Source: Phialophora verrucosa (Eukaryota; Ascomycota; Eurotiomycetes; Chaetothyriales; Herpotrichiellaceae). From it: a stretch of 64,000 nucleotides of DNA. The translations under genes and the position numbers were made by a program. The notes under the pieces are model-generated. The model saw only the letters and a program-made list of their open reading frames with translations, was not told the DNA's origin and did no database searches. Position 1 is the first letter of the stretch; each line of letters begins with the position of its first letter. The stretch is taken from assembly GCA_002099365.1 (NCBI GenBank), contig MSED01000002.1:2542001-2606000 (forward strand), given 5' to 3'. Shown here one piece after another: positions 35,263 through 46,604 of the stretch.

Positions 35263-36630
35263 AACGAGCCCCGAATGAATCAGAGCCCTGAGTTAACGAC
35301 ATTCTACTTGATCGGTACCACGACTCCTGGATTTTCCAAGCGTCATCTGCTCTCTCATGCCTCGGTCTTGTTCACTCTCCCTCCGTGGTGGAAATTCACT
35401 GCTTGCCCCTAAGCACCGAGACAATATTCCTTATTCCTGCTCTGACGTAGGATGGCGTGTTTGCGGGTTCTCGGCCGACTCCTGGCCTTTACCAATGACG
35501 CCGCCGGTTGTCGGGATAATAGGGGCACCAGAACTCATGTTGCTCCCGTGTTACCATCCCACGAAGAATATTTCATTCCCATTTGATATATGCACCGCAA
35601 TCTTCCCTGGCTTCCGCTTGCCTGCTGGAGAAAATGGTGTATATACTGAAGCCGATGCCCGCGCCGACGATCACGATGGGGATCAATGGGCCCATTCCTG
35701 GAGTATGTTGACTGGGACTCGCTTCGCTGCAACGTTCAGCATCGGCACCTGCTTCACCTGTCTGGTCCTACATACCGTAATTGAGCGAGAGAAACTGCTT
35801 CTCATTCCGACCAGGTCGGACATCCACCTGAGCCGATCCAAATCTGAGCCTTGCTCCTACGCCAAGTTTGGTTACAGGGGTTGAGACGCGAACCTCAAAA
35901 ACGAGGCTGCGGGTGCGCGTCTTGTACCCCGCCATCCTTGTTACACAAGACACAGCAGAATTGCGGCATTTTTGAGTGGTTGGTGTTGCGGTGCATCAAC
36001 CACGGCCGTTCAAAACAAAGCAACAAGAAAAGGGGCTATGGGACAGTAGGTACAGGCTCGCCAGTGCAATCTCTAACATTTGCGCGCTCACCGTAGTTAT
36101 GCTGGCACGTCTGGTTGAGGCTGATTGGAGCTGTCGTGACAGACCGAGGAACGTGCCGATATGTTCTGGGCTTAAGAATTTCATCCGCATGAGGCGAAAA
36201 TATGTGGAAGGACGAATTTAAAAGCTGTGGTCCTTCCTAAACATCTCCCCTATATATATGTAGATGTAGATGTACTCCTTATAGATCAATGTAGCAGAGT
36301 CCGAATTCCGAAACTGCCACAGAGAGCACAATACTGCGGCGGGCGTTAGTGGCTACGGAGGATCATACAGCGAGTAGAGCTTGGACCTGTCGCCCCGGAT
36401 AATATATCCGAGCTCCCGGCATCGAGGGCTTCTTGCTATGACGTATGTATTTTTGACATTGTGGGTGGCAGGTCCGCGTCCAGCCGTGGTCTCATGATGT
36501 TACTGTATGCTCTATAACAACTGAAATTCCATCTATCCCAGCTGCTCTTTCTACAGGCCCATTGATGCATCTCTTAGCGACAAGTTAAGATACCAACAAC
36601 CAGGCCCCGAGGACTCGACACGACACCATC
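35263..36630. other. Intergenic, one doubtful small frame
   Basis: About 1.4 kb between plus-strand genes. Apart from the minus-strand small hydrophobic frame at 35573-35695, nothing coding is supported. Near 36250-36272 there is a short TATATATATG stretch with two TAGATG repeats. Confidence 0.4.
35573..35695 (-). CDS. Possible 40-aa single-span membrane microprotein
   Basis: From the ATG at 35693-35695 a 40-codon frame begins with a strongly hydrophobic segment (MGPLIPIVIVGAGIGFSIYT) and continues with a charged tail (SSRQAEAREDC, then GAYIKWE) before TGA. The layout, a membrane helix then a basic/acidic tail, looks like small fungal organelle-membrane proteins. It could equally be chance, or the first exon of a longer gene. 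No splice partner was found and no homologue is recognised. Confidence 0.25.
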   Translation of the reverse strand: MGPLIPIVIVGAGIGFSIYTIFSSRQAEAREDCGAYIKWE

Positions 36631-37223
36631 ATGTCCACAGAAGCATTTGCCGCACTGCGGAAAACGCAGGGCGAGGAGCTGGCAAAGCTCGCGGAAGAGC
36701 ACTTCAAGCATGAGTGAGGTCCCCCTACTACCCTCCTCCAGCTCCCAAGCTCACCTCGCTCAGCCTCCGTGAAGAGGACCGCGACCTCGTCAAAAGCGCC
36801 GCCTCCAAGGCCTCGACACACGCCCTCATCGGCTCCCTAGCTGGCCTTGCACTAGGCGCATACTTTGCCCTCCGGATACGAGCGAACCGCAACGCCATGT
36901 ACCAAGCTTTCCGCGCGGCAGAGAAGCCCACGCACATCCGCTTCGCCAGTGGCCGAGAAGAAGCCATCCCAGACATCACCCCGTTGTTGAAGCCGACAGG
37001 TCTCGGCGACGTCATGACATACACGTTTTTCAGCATTGCTGGGGTGTTTCTGGGCGGCGAGACTGGTCTGCTCACGGGGTCATGGTCGGCACGGAGAACC
37101 ATCACGGCGGATCCGGACCGGCGAGAGCGGATTGAAAAGGCGTTCAGGTCATTTCGCGCAGATGTGTTGAGGAAACAGCTTGACGAGCTGGAATCGGGGA
37201 AAAAGGAGATTATCTGGTCGTAG
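36631..37223 (+). CDS. Small fungal membrane protein, uncharacterised
   Basis: Exon 1 is 36631-36713 and exon 2 most likely 36764-37223, with a 50-nt intron (GTGAGG donor, CTCAG acceptor) that keeps the frame, giving 180 aa. An earlier CAG acceptor at 36740 breaks the frame. The N-terminus is a charged helix (ALRKTQGEELAKLAEEHFKH). Two glycine-rich hydrophobic segments follow (THALIGSLAGLALGAYFALRIRAN cut short; and MTYTFFSIAGVFLGGETGLLTGS), separated by a conserved-looking loop (EKPTHIRFASGREEAIPDIT). The tail is an Arg/Lys/Glu helix. The paired Gly-rich helices resemble mitochondrial membrane proteins, but no function is known. Confidence 0.65.
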
Positions 37224-40200
37224 CGAACAAATGCAACTTCGATGGCGTCGACGAGGAAGAACAGGAACAGGAACAGGTAGTGCTGTCTGTTCGCGGGGCT
37301 TCTACTGTAGGTTACTTCTGGGGTTTCGACTTTTCGCTGCTGCTATGAATCACAACCCGAACGATACCATTGCAAAGTTAGGTCCGGAAAAGGTTAAAAC
37401 CTTCGTGGAAAGGGTAATCAGCATGCCTCACTCATTTGGGTGTCAAACACTTGGTCTTCGTCGGGCATGGATGGAGTTTACATTGACGATGACCCGAGCA
37501 TGAACAAAGGTTTTGCAGCACCTCTAGCAAGCTCAGAAATCCGATATCAATGGCCGCCTACAACAGGACCTGCACAAGTCGGCAGATGCAATACTGATGG
37601 TAAATGCATAGATGAGAATATCGTCTGGAGGACTTTGTGCATTGATTAGCCTCGTCTCGGAATCCACGCAGGTTACGCAGATTGATTTTCCGAATGGAGC
37701 GAGCATGAACTGGTCGACGGTTTGCCCCCTCTTACTGAGTAACTAGGCCGCCAAGGTTTCCATGTGCGCTATCTTGTCAGTACTGTAGACTGGACTGTGC
37801 AACTCCTGGCATCTCTTCGTAGAATCAAGTGCCCAAGCTGTCCGTATCGCAGAGAAGGCGCAGAGGAGTTTGTTGCCGGTTCGAGCTCTCCAAAGAAGGT
37901 TTCATTGGGTCTTCGTCTTCATCTCAATTCACCTAGGATACCCAGAGAACCAGGAGGCCGACTGATCGGATCTACGAATTCGCGATTTTTAATGCCCTTC
38001 TGCAACATTGAACGTTCCACTACCATACGGCGTCTCAATCGGCAGCTATTACCCTTTTCTTTCTTCGTCAATTATACTAAACACTCGAGGCTGAATGACT
38101 CTGTCGCTTGGTGTAGAGCCGTGCCACGCCAGTGCCGATTTGGAGGCGGCTGATGAGGCAAAGACATTCGCGAACCAGTCTGACTTGCTCAATACAGCCG
38201 CCTTTGCACCCAGCCCACAGCAAGCCTTCTTCCCTGTCGCCGCTATCAAAGTCAACCAGGCGATGAAAACCGAGATTTCGGTGTCTGCATAGACAACGCA
38301 TATTGTCACAAGCTAGTCCAACGGCCTTCAACTACTTGTCCCTTATCCCGAGACTGACCGTTTGCTAGTTGTGCTAGTTGGCAATCATTTTGCTTGACAA
38401 GCTTAGAGAAGCTCTCTTGAGAGTGTTTCCACCGCCTCGCATGTTTCATCTCACTTTATCCACACTCTTTGCTGAAAGCTTCATCTACAACTTTGCGCGT
38501 CAGACCTACTGATCTCTTTTCATCCCTTTGAACTGGCTCTACCGAATGCATTGCTCATGCCTAGAGAAGAGAGCATCCGTATGAAGTTGTCGGAGTCTGA
38601 CACCACGGACCATCTGCTGATCGTGGATCAAGAGGGGGACGTGACTCTGAAGGTCGGCGATGAATAAATTGATTCAGTCCATGAGAGGCCCGTACAAATC
38701 CTGGCGTCGTCCGAAGTTCTCATCTCATCCTCCCTAGTGTTCAGAGCTATGCTTCATGGTCACTTCGACGAAGCACACCTCCCATTCAGCAAGGAACTGT
38801 GACTGCCCGAAGACAGCCCTTCCGCCGCCATGCTGTCTGTACTGCCAACTCGTTCATCCGACCACTTTGGCATCGAATTTCGCGAGGCTGAAATCTCTCT
38901 CTTGCTCTACCTGGATTGCTTGGGTTCCGTGACGAGGACGACAGCCTTGGCTCGATTCACCTTTGGTTGCGCCCTGAACTGGAACAAGTTGTCAAAGAGA
39001 GGACGCGCTTGTTTGAAAGGGAAATGGGCACGAAGATGAGGTTTGCGGGTTTGAGGCAACTGTCTTACCTGCTACATGACACGGAGCTCTTTCGCGTAGC
39101 TACAGATCTTTGATCTACTATCATAGCCCTGAAGTTTTCTGTAGTGGTCTACTGCATGTTGCGCTGGTGAGAAGGACTCGCTGCAAGTGAAAGAAAAGAT
39201 TCTAGGTACGGAACCGGATTTCGTTCAAGATAACCTTGCTGACTTTCATCATCAGCTACGCTAGAAGAGGCCCAGGGGGTTTATGTTGAGAGATCTTCTC
39301 CGCCGACAGGGAGCTCACCACTCTATCTGTGTGAGGGACAAGCTAAACAGCTGGGTGTTGTGACCGCATCGCTGGCCAGTTCGGCTCTACTTCCGACGCC
39401 GGCTCTCTCGCGCATCGACCTAGCTATGAGCTGGGGATGGAGAGCGGATCGACAATGTCTGGAGACGCTTTTCAATGAACTCGAAACGGTGATGAATGTT
39501 CTCCTGTGCTCCAGCAACAGACCGACTCGCTCCAGTCCCTCTCCGCGTACGTCGGGATTGCTATCGGCCTCAGGATATGCGAAAGCAGGGTTTGATACCG
39601 TTGTCCTCTGGCGCGCCTGATATGGACTTAAGTACACAGAAAGGCTGGCTGAGGCAGGGGTTGAGTTGGGTGGTAGCGGCGAGACGCATGAGCTGAATAG
39701 GCGCAGACCCCTGCTGCTTACTCTGGGCGCTGGAGGTTGTGTCTTCAAGGAAGATCATTTCCCATTCCTCGAGGCGTCGACTGGAGCTCCCTCCATCCAC
39801 CCAGAGCCTACAATGCCTCATTCCGGGGCATCTTCCGTGGATGAGTCCATTCCGAATTCACCCCTCTAAGACACGACGTCGATGTCCTCTCGCGACGATG
39901 ATTTATATCCCAACAGCATCCCCATTTGCTTCATCTTGTGCCACGCGGCGCTTTAATTACAGACATAGCTTGTTTCGAAATTCCCAAAGAGACAGCTATT
40001 CAAGGTAAGCCACCTTCGCTTAAAATGTACCAAATGTACCTGCTGTGTGTCCACCTGTTGTTCCGACTTTCACCCGCCTACAAGCTCTATACTATTACTG
40101 ATCACCAGCCCGTCCATGCTCGACACAGGTCGGTGCCAAATCTGTCTATGAACCTTGCACCGGGACACCGGAGCGACTCGGGAGACTCATCAGAAAAATA

Positions 40201-40601
40201 CGACTTGGCAGCGGACTGTCTTTTCTCAGTTGGAACCCAGATTACCAATTGCAATTGGGGCATGCTCATGGGGTACAACATTCCGTGAGGACTTACGAAA
40301 ACGCGGGGAAGTCCACAACAATGGGGTACACTGTCGACACGCCGGGTACCTGGGGACGCCGATTTACTCCACACGGAAAGCCCGACCTCGTCCCAAGAGG
40401 AACGAACGAATGGCTCCACGGACCAATCTGCAAGGGCAGAAGAGCAACGCTGCATCCGAGGCTTTGCTGGGGTCTGGGGTCTTTCGTCGCCCTAGGCTTG
40501 AAACGGATTGTGCCGAACAGATATATCATGCTTTGAAACGAGCGGAGTGCTACTGGGCTCAAAGTTGTTGGCAGTGGACTTGACTCGATCGTTCTGTAAC
40601 C
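37224..40601. other. Gene-poor 3.4-kb region
   Basis: Apart from a degraded BTB-domain gene near 38557-39113 I find no supported coding sequence. Open frames of up to 142 codons are scattered on both strands and lack domains. This is the longest stretch without an intact gene in the window. It separates the housekeeping-like left side from the P450-bearing right side. Confidence 0.5.
38557..39113 (+). pseudogene. Degraded BTB/POZ-domain protein gene
   Basis: From the ATG at 38557 a single frame reads as a fungal BTB-type protein: HLLIVDQEGDVTLKVGDE, then RPVQILASSEVLISSSLVF, RAMLHGHFDEAHLPFSKEL and LPEDSPSAAMLSVL. The order matches the GDVTL.VG / V..LASPVF..ML / F.E / LPED pattern of small fungal BTB proteins. 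Two stops interrupt the same frame: TAA at 38665-38667 and TGA at 38800-38802. After about 38910 the better reading shifts to another frame (SIHLWLRPELEQVV and on to 39113), suggesting an indel. No intron removes either stop. It is almost certainly nonfunctional. Confidence 0.65.
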
Positions 40602-42589
40602 ATGGTCCTCTACGTCCTCCCAGCCAGCATTGCGCTCGCCGCGAGTTTCGTCCTGTATGTGATTCTGTTCGTGGGCAGAAGAGGGCGTAACTTTCCTGAT
40701 GGTAGGTGTCTTTCCCCGGACTCCTGAGTCGCGTTTCTACATTGGGCTGGCCCTTTTTCAATGGCTAAAACCCCATGTGTCGCGTAGGACCGCCCACATT
40801 GCCAGTGATTGGGAACTTGCACCAACTCCCCAAACAAAAGGCGTACCTTCAGTAAGTCGAGCCGCGCATTCATGCAATTTCCGCTCGACTGAGGTTGATC
40901 GTCCCAGGTTTACCGAATGGGCAAAGAAGTATGGCGGCATGTACAGTCTGAAGCTCGGCCCCGGCACAGTGGTTGTCCTCACCGATCGGCGTATCATCAA
41001 GCAAGTGCTGGACAAACGCAGTTCAATATCCAGCGAACGGCCCACAAGTCTCGTGGCACAGCAGATCATCACGGAAGGCGACCACCTTTTATGGATGAAC
41101 AACACGCCAGCCTGGCGATTGATGCGGAAACAGATCCACCAGGACTTGACCGAAACTCTGTGCAACCGAGAGCATGCGAAAATCCAGCAAGCCGAAACGG
41201 TACAAATGTTGCATGACATGCTGCAATCGCCAGATTACTGGGCCAACCATCTCAAGAGATTCTCCAACAGTGTCATCCTCAGCATAGGTGAGTCAGGTTG
41301 CGAGTCATGCCCCCCCGGAAGGAAGGATACTGAATCCCGACAGTCTACGGGATTCGATCTCCGACTTTCGATGCCCCCTACCTCAAGAGACTCAACGATC
41401 TGGTGGAGATCTGGGCGCGAATCAACGAGTTCGGCGCAACACCCCCGGTCGACATCTTCCCCTTCCTGAAGTACGTGCCCCAGCAATTCCTCGGCAACTG
41501 GGTCACTCGCGCCACGAAGGTGCATGACGAGCTGCACGCGCTGTACAACGGCCTTCTCGCCTCGGTCATGAAACGGCGCGAGGCCATGGGTCCGATGCCC
41601 ACCATCATCGACCGCCTCCTCGACCAGCAGGAGAAGACGGGCCTCACGACCCATCAGATCACTTTACTCGCGGGCGTCACAATCAAGGGCGGCTCCGACA
41701 CCTCGGCCTCGGTGCTCGCCTCGTTCGTCCAAGCGATGGTGACGTTCCAGGACGTGCAGAAGAGAGCGCAGGCAGAGATTGACGCGGTCGTGCCTGAGGA
41801 CCGAGTGCCCAACTGGGACGACTACGAAAAGTTGCCGTACGTGGCGCAGATTGTGAAGGAGTCGCACCGCTGGCGACCCGTGGCTCCTCTGTCGGTTCCC
41901 CATCGTCTTGCAGAGGGTGAGTCCTTCTCTGTCTGTCTGCTCCCCCGTCACATATTTCCCAGTACAATTGTGTCATATGTCTCCGTCCGACTCTCCTGAC
42001 AGCACACAGACGAATGGGTAGATGGCAAACTCCTCCTCAAAGGCACGGTGATATTCCTGAACGTATGGGGCCTGCACCACGACGAATCCAAATTCCCCAA
42101 CCACGACACCTTCGACCCGGACCACTACAAGGGCCGCACAATGCTTGCGGCCGAGTATGCCAATTCGGCCGACTACGAGAATCGGGATCACTACGACTAT
42201 GGTATGTTTGCGCTCACGCCTGCCTGTAATCAAGGGACCAGAAGTGATACCGTGCTGGTGCTGTACTGTGACTAACGCGATCCGGTCTAGGTAATGGCCG
42301 CAGGCTATGTCCCGGCATCCATCTCGCGGATCGGAATCTCTTCCACGCCATCTCCAAGATGCTGTGGGCCTTTCACATCGAGATGGCGACGGACCCGAAG
42401 ACCGGCAAGCCCATCGTGCCGGACACGGACATCGTCACGGGGTATAGGGAGGGCTTGACTGCGTGTGCGTACGATTTCCCGATCAAGCTGACGGTGCGGT
42501 CCGGAAAGAGGAAGCAGGCCATCCTGAACGAGTACGCCGAGGCAAAGGCGAGTGTGTTTCCCAAATTCGAAAACGCGGACTTTGCTTGA
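40602..42589 (+). CDS. Cytochrome P450 monooxygenase (microsomal, class II)
   Basis: Six exons: 40602-40701, 40788-40851, 40908-41287, 41344-41916, 42010-42201 and 42291-42589, giving 535 aa with all phases closing. The N-terminus is a membrane anchor (LYVLPASIALAASFVLYVIL) followed by a Pro-rich hinge (DGPPTLPVIGNLHQLP). Other landmarks are the I-helix acid-Thr pair in KGGSDTSAS (~297), the K-helix ExxR in KESHRWRP (~352) and the haem loop YGNGRRLCPG with its ligand Cys near 442. The pattern is that of the fungal CYP64-like/CYP2-clan-like group that includes the sterigmatocystin-pathway oxidase OrdA, but the substrate is unknown. It would sit on the ER and need NADPH-P450 reductase. Its only near neighbours are a Nudix gene and a cupin, with no core synthase beside it. 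Confidence 0.92.
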
Positions 42590-43357
42590 GATGAAATGTT
42601 GAGTTTTGGCGGCGGCGGTTGCAAAGTTAGCCACGGGTGTGGCGCAGAATGGGCGCGACATGCATCTCACACTGGGCTTCTAAGCCATAATGATGATCCC
42701 ACACCAAGAGGAAACGGCGTTATCCGCGTGAGGTGATCAGATTGTAGATTCATTGTCCGGAACTATAGCGAAGACGTGAGGTTGGGGATGGAGTGGCTTC
42801 CTTCCTCCTTCCTTGCGTCCGCGGATAATCTCTCTGTTCCTCCATCCTCCTCCTTAGAAGCGGCGTCGTAGCTGGCCAAGCCCAGCTTGGTTTCACAGTT
42901 GGATGACTTCAATCACCCGTAGGAGCGCCGCCAAGGCCGCCTCGTGGGTAGATATGCCATCCCGCCGTGCAGTGGTAAGGCAGCGTCCTTGTCCGCCGGC
43001 ACTTGGTCATTGTCACAGTTCTTGGTCGGCAGCAATGTGGAGCTGGCTGGCTGGCTGGCTGGCACCCGTCTGGTCGCAATGCTCGGGTTTTCGGAAGAAT
43101 AGATTATGCTGGCCGTTGGTTCGGTGTTACGGTACGGATCGGGCTCATCATTGAGCTAGTAGTTCATGCACATGTGCCGCTTCTCATATGGTTGGAGATG
43201 TGCGTTGCTTCTAGCCGCCTTCCGGAGTTGCGCTTACCTGCGAGGATTCTTTGCTGGTTGGCGGGTCGATCAATCAGTCAGGCGCGGTCCTCAAAAGCCT
43301 GCCGCTCCTTGATCTCTTTACTCTTCAGATAGAGCCGCTCCTCGATCTCCCTCATCT
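42590..43357. other. Intergenic between convergent genes
   Basis: About 770 bases between the P450 and Nudix genes. It contains a (CTGG)5-type microsatellite at 43043-43063. No gene seen. Confidence 0.5.
43043..43063. repeat. (CTGG)5 microsatellite
   Basis: Five copies of a four-base unit (CTGG), within the 3' space between two convergent genes. Confidence 0.8.
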
Positions 43358-44095
43358 TCAGACATACCCACTATTCTTGGCAAAGTGCACCCCGGCGGCG
43401 AAATAAAACAGCTTCCCGGCAATCATGAAATCGTCCCGCGCCGCCCAGCTCATCAACCGCTCGTACAGTTCGCCCAACGGAACCATGACCCGCTCGATCA
43501 GTTCGCCATCATCAAGTTTCTGATCCGGCATAATCTCATCCGCCTCGCCGCCACTCAGCCGCACCTCCATCATGACCAGCTTGAGCGTCGCGTTGGTGAG
43601 GCCCGGGTCGGCCGCCACGGCGGGACTCGAGCTCAGGATCTTGCCCTCGTAGCCTGTCTCCTCTTTCATCTCCCTGATGGCCGCTTCTTCTGGCGTCTCG
43701 TGCTCATCGATCAGCCCGGCGGGCCATTCGATGGTGTATTTCCCGACGGGCGGTCGATACTGTATGACCAGGAGGGTTGCCGGGGGTTTCGTCGGGTGCA
43801 CGAAGATATTGCCCATGGCGACGGCGTCGACGCCGGATTTGGAGGTCGTCTTGCGCACGGCGATCTCCCAGGACCGGGGCGTGCCTTTCTGGTCGACGAA
43901 TTCGACTTTCTTCAGCGCGACCCATTTGGCTTCCGAGGTTGGGAGGTCCGATATGGAGAGGATTCGAGGGTCTTGGGTCGTTTTCGACATTACTACGTCG
44001 CTCGTAGCTAGCAAGCCAGGACTTTGGCTTGCTGGTGAGCTTGAATGAGGCAGGTCAGGAGGTAGCGAGGGCCCTATCTGCGAGTGCCGACGCAT
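43358..44095 (-). CDS. ysa1: Nudix hydrolase, ADP-ribose pyrophosphatase (YSA1/NUDT5 type)
   Basis: Single exon of 245 aa from the first ATG. An internal ATG at 43988-43990 (MSKTTQDPRIL) would give 210 aa, closer to the usual YSA1 length, so the first 35 residues may be untranslated or a targeting extension. The Nudix box is complete at about residues 126-148 (G-LIDEH-E-TPEEAAI-REMKEETG). It is preceded by VIQYRPPVGKYTIEWPAG, typical of ADP-sugar hydrolases. Enzymes of this type split ADP-ribose to AMP and ribose 5-phosphate with Mg2+, clearing a reactive NAD breakdown product. Confidence 0.93.
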   Translation of the reverse strand: MRRHSQIGPSLPPDLPHSSSPASQSPGLLATSDVVMSKTTQDPRILSISDLPTSEAKWVALKKVEFVDQKGTPRSWEIAVRKTTSKSGVDAVAMGNIFVHPTKPPATLLVIQYRPPVGKYTIEWPAGLIDEHETPEEAAIREMKEETGYEGKILSSSPAVAADPGLTNATLKLVMMEVRLSGGEADEIMPDQKLDDGELIERVMVPLGELYERLMSWAARDDFMIAGKLFYFAAGVHFAKNSGYV

Positions 44096-45574
44096 GGAAG
44101 ATTGTTAGGTGGACTAAACGATGTTGTGGAGAAGTCCGTCACGATCATTGCAGTCACCTTGCGTACAGTACCTGATAGGATACGGAGGAGTACGAGCAGA
44201 TTCATGCCCGCCGATGACGTCGGGACGTGCCAAGCCAAGAGGCACCCCCAAGGGGACTATGTACATAGTTACCCTGTGCTGGGGACTCGTCCAAGCAACG
44301 TACGCAAGGCTACGAGTATGTATGTAGCGGACAACTTCACCCGCCATGGAGAAGACCCAGCTGTACCTCGTACACGCACTCTGAGAACCGATCAGCGCGT
44401 GAGGACTTTTCTAGAAGCCTTTGAATATCCCTCACATGCACGTCGGACCAAGAGAACCGAGCCAGCAATTACGGGGACCGTGTAGGATACACACAAGGCC
44501 ACACAACGATGCACTCCGGTCACGGGACCGGGGAGCTCCTCCGACCGTTCCCTAAATCAGTGCCTCGCAGGAGTCTGGACCTATGCATTGGCCTTTCATT
44601 GCGCATGTCCCTCTGGAAGCCGGGCCGAACCCAACTCGCGACGCAATGTAACGTCTCTCATCGCTTGCTGGGGTGTTTTACAATAGCCACACGGCCTCCT
44701 TCACGGCCTCGTGCGTGATGGCCGCAGGGCCAGCTGGGTCCTGGCCCAAGGTCGAATGGTATCCCTGCGGCGCTTCGTAGGTGGACCAACAACGCGGGGA
44801 AACAGCAGCACTCGAGTAAGATGGCCAAGCTCCGGTGCGCAGGAATCTAGACGAGAAGGTGGCTGCTACCTCGCGGCTTGGAGGCACCGCTGCTCGATAG
44901 ACAACTCGGGCCGAAATGGGGGTCAAGTCGCGGAGAGTGTTCTTCCAACAATGGCAAGCCGGCTGGAGACCAGCGTGGTGTGTTGATATCGACACTTCTC
45001 TTCAAAGCCCGCGCGACTGTCTCACAATCTTCCACACCCAAAGCCATCTCTCAAGAAAGTCCTCCGTACTCCGCCCGATAGGGGACCGTGTCTCGAATCT
45101 GCACTCCACATTCGTCCTCCGCGCTCGGTACTCGGAACGCGGAAGCATACAGAGTACAGCACGGAGTGCTCTTGTCGAATCCAACCCCTTTTGTAAGACA
45201 CGGATGCGTCCCGTGTTGGTCGTCGGTCCAGTCACCGTCAATCGGACAACACCACCGTTTAGTATTGGTCTTTGCCCTGGCGCTCAGGACACCCAGACTG
45301 AGTTTGGATGTGAATACGGTACGAGGGAAAGATAGTAGGCTGTACACAATACCGTCGGTACGTACGCGCTTCACTGACACTAACACACCACCAGCGAACA
45401 CAACCATCCATAGCCACCATATCCAGAAACACATCCCAAGACCTGATCTCCCAGTCTCATTCTACGTCTCCATCACGGCCTCCGCCCTGTTCTCAACCCC
45501 ATCTTCTCTGTACCTAATTCACCCACTCCGTAGTTCCCTACTCCTCCTTTTGCGTCTCCCCGCCTCCCAAAACA
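44096..45574. other. Intergenic, no gene seen
   Basis: About 1.5 kb between the Nudix 5' end and the cupin start; it must hold both promoters. Small Arg/Ser/Pro-rich frames are present on both strands, including a 165-codon one running into the cupin start, but none has a recognisable domain. Confidence 0.45.
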
Positions 45575-46435
45575 ATGCCCATTGAGCCCGACATCCACCA
45601 CCTCAAACCCAACGCCTACGCCCCCAACAGCGACCTCCCCGTGCTGATCTACCGGGACGTTCTACCCCTCCCGCTGACAGAGACCACGGCGACAACCTTC
45701 CTGGAGGGACACGGCTGGGAGCGGCGCGGCGTCTGGGGACACATTGCCGTGCGGCATTTCCATCCCAATTCACATGAGTGTTATGGTGGGTTCATCCATT
45801 CAGCTGGAGGTTTGATTTTACAGTCTGATTGTTCCACTTTTTGATTTCCCTTTTTTATGTTTAATCTCTCCTTGATTCTTGATTTCTTTTCAATGCTTGA
45901 TTTTTGATTTTTCGGGGGTTGTAAGCAAACCGCTCAACTACACTTCTTCCAATCTTATAGTCTTCCAATCTAACGTGCCCCCTCGTCGGCTCAAACTCGC
46001 AGGGATATTCCAGGGCAGTTCGACTCTTCTTCTCGGATGCGGGTCCAGCGACCCCACCACGGCTGGCGGGTTACATGTCGACGTCCATGCCGGTGACGTG
46101 GTAGTCCTCCCGGCGGGGACGGCGCACTGTTCCGTTGAAAGTACCCCGGATTATCGATACGTCGGGGTTTATCCTAAGGTGAGGGAACTTTAGCTAATTT
46201 TACTTGGGACTGATGAGTGAAGGCGGATGGCGGATGGTGGGATGGCGATACAGTAGACTGACATGGTGAGCAGGGTTGTCCGCGATGGAGGAACGAGCTG
46301 GGTAAAGAGCCTATCGACAAGGAGGCTCTCAGATGGGAGATCTTGGCAGTGGCTCTGCCGACTCAGGATCCTGTTACTGGTCCGGAGGGTGCGTTGGTGA
46401 GGTTGTGGGGAAGGGGAAGCAGCAAGCAGGACTGA
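45575..46435 (+). CDS. Small cupin-fold protein
   Basis: Three exons: 45575-45785, 46003-46178 and 46274-46435, giving 182 aa. The first intron is unusually long for this window (217 nt, T-rich) and starts GTGGGT. Splicing restores the cupin pattern: HIAVRHFHPNSHECYGIFQG (motif 1 region, with possible His and Glu ligands) and GLHVDVHAGDVVVLPAGTAHC (motif 2 with PAGTAH). The final exon (GCPRWRNELG...) is shared with uncharacterised fungal single-domain cupins. The protein is probably a cytosolic metal-binding beta-barrel; substrate unknown. It is divergent from nothing and tail-to-tail with the Zn2Cys6 gene to its right. Confidence 0.85.
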
Positions 46436-46604
46436 TGGCAGGCATGGAGTCGGGTTGACATTAGCATTGACATGAACATGGAAACAGGAGTAAAGACGGA
46501 CATGAACGTGAACATGACATGAAAAAGAAACGAAAACGAAAGACGAAGACGAAAATATGAAATAATCTCAAATCGTCCTCATTCCCTTCTTACTACGGCG
46601 ACTG

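Noticed and set aside
35357..35884. A 175-codon plus-strand frame in the intergenic region
   Set aside because: No domain, mixed composition, and no signal peptide; not supported as a gene.
37870..37885. A GGTTCGAGC-type string resembling a tRNA T-loop
   Set aside because: No matching acceptor, D or anticodon stem could be built around it.
43385..44011. A 208-codon plus-strand frame
   Set aside because: Complement of the Nudix gene, whose Nudix box makes the minus strand the coding one.
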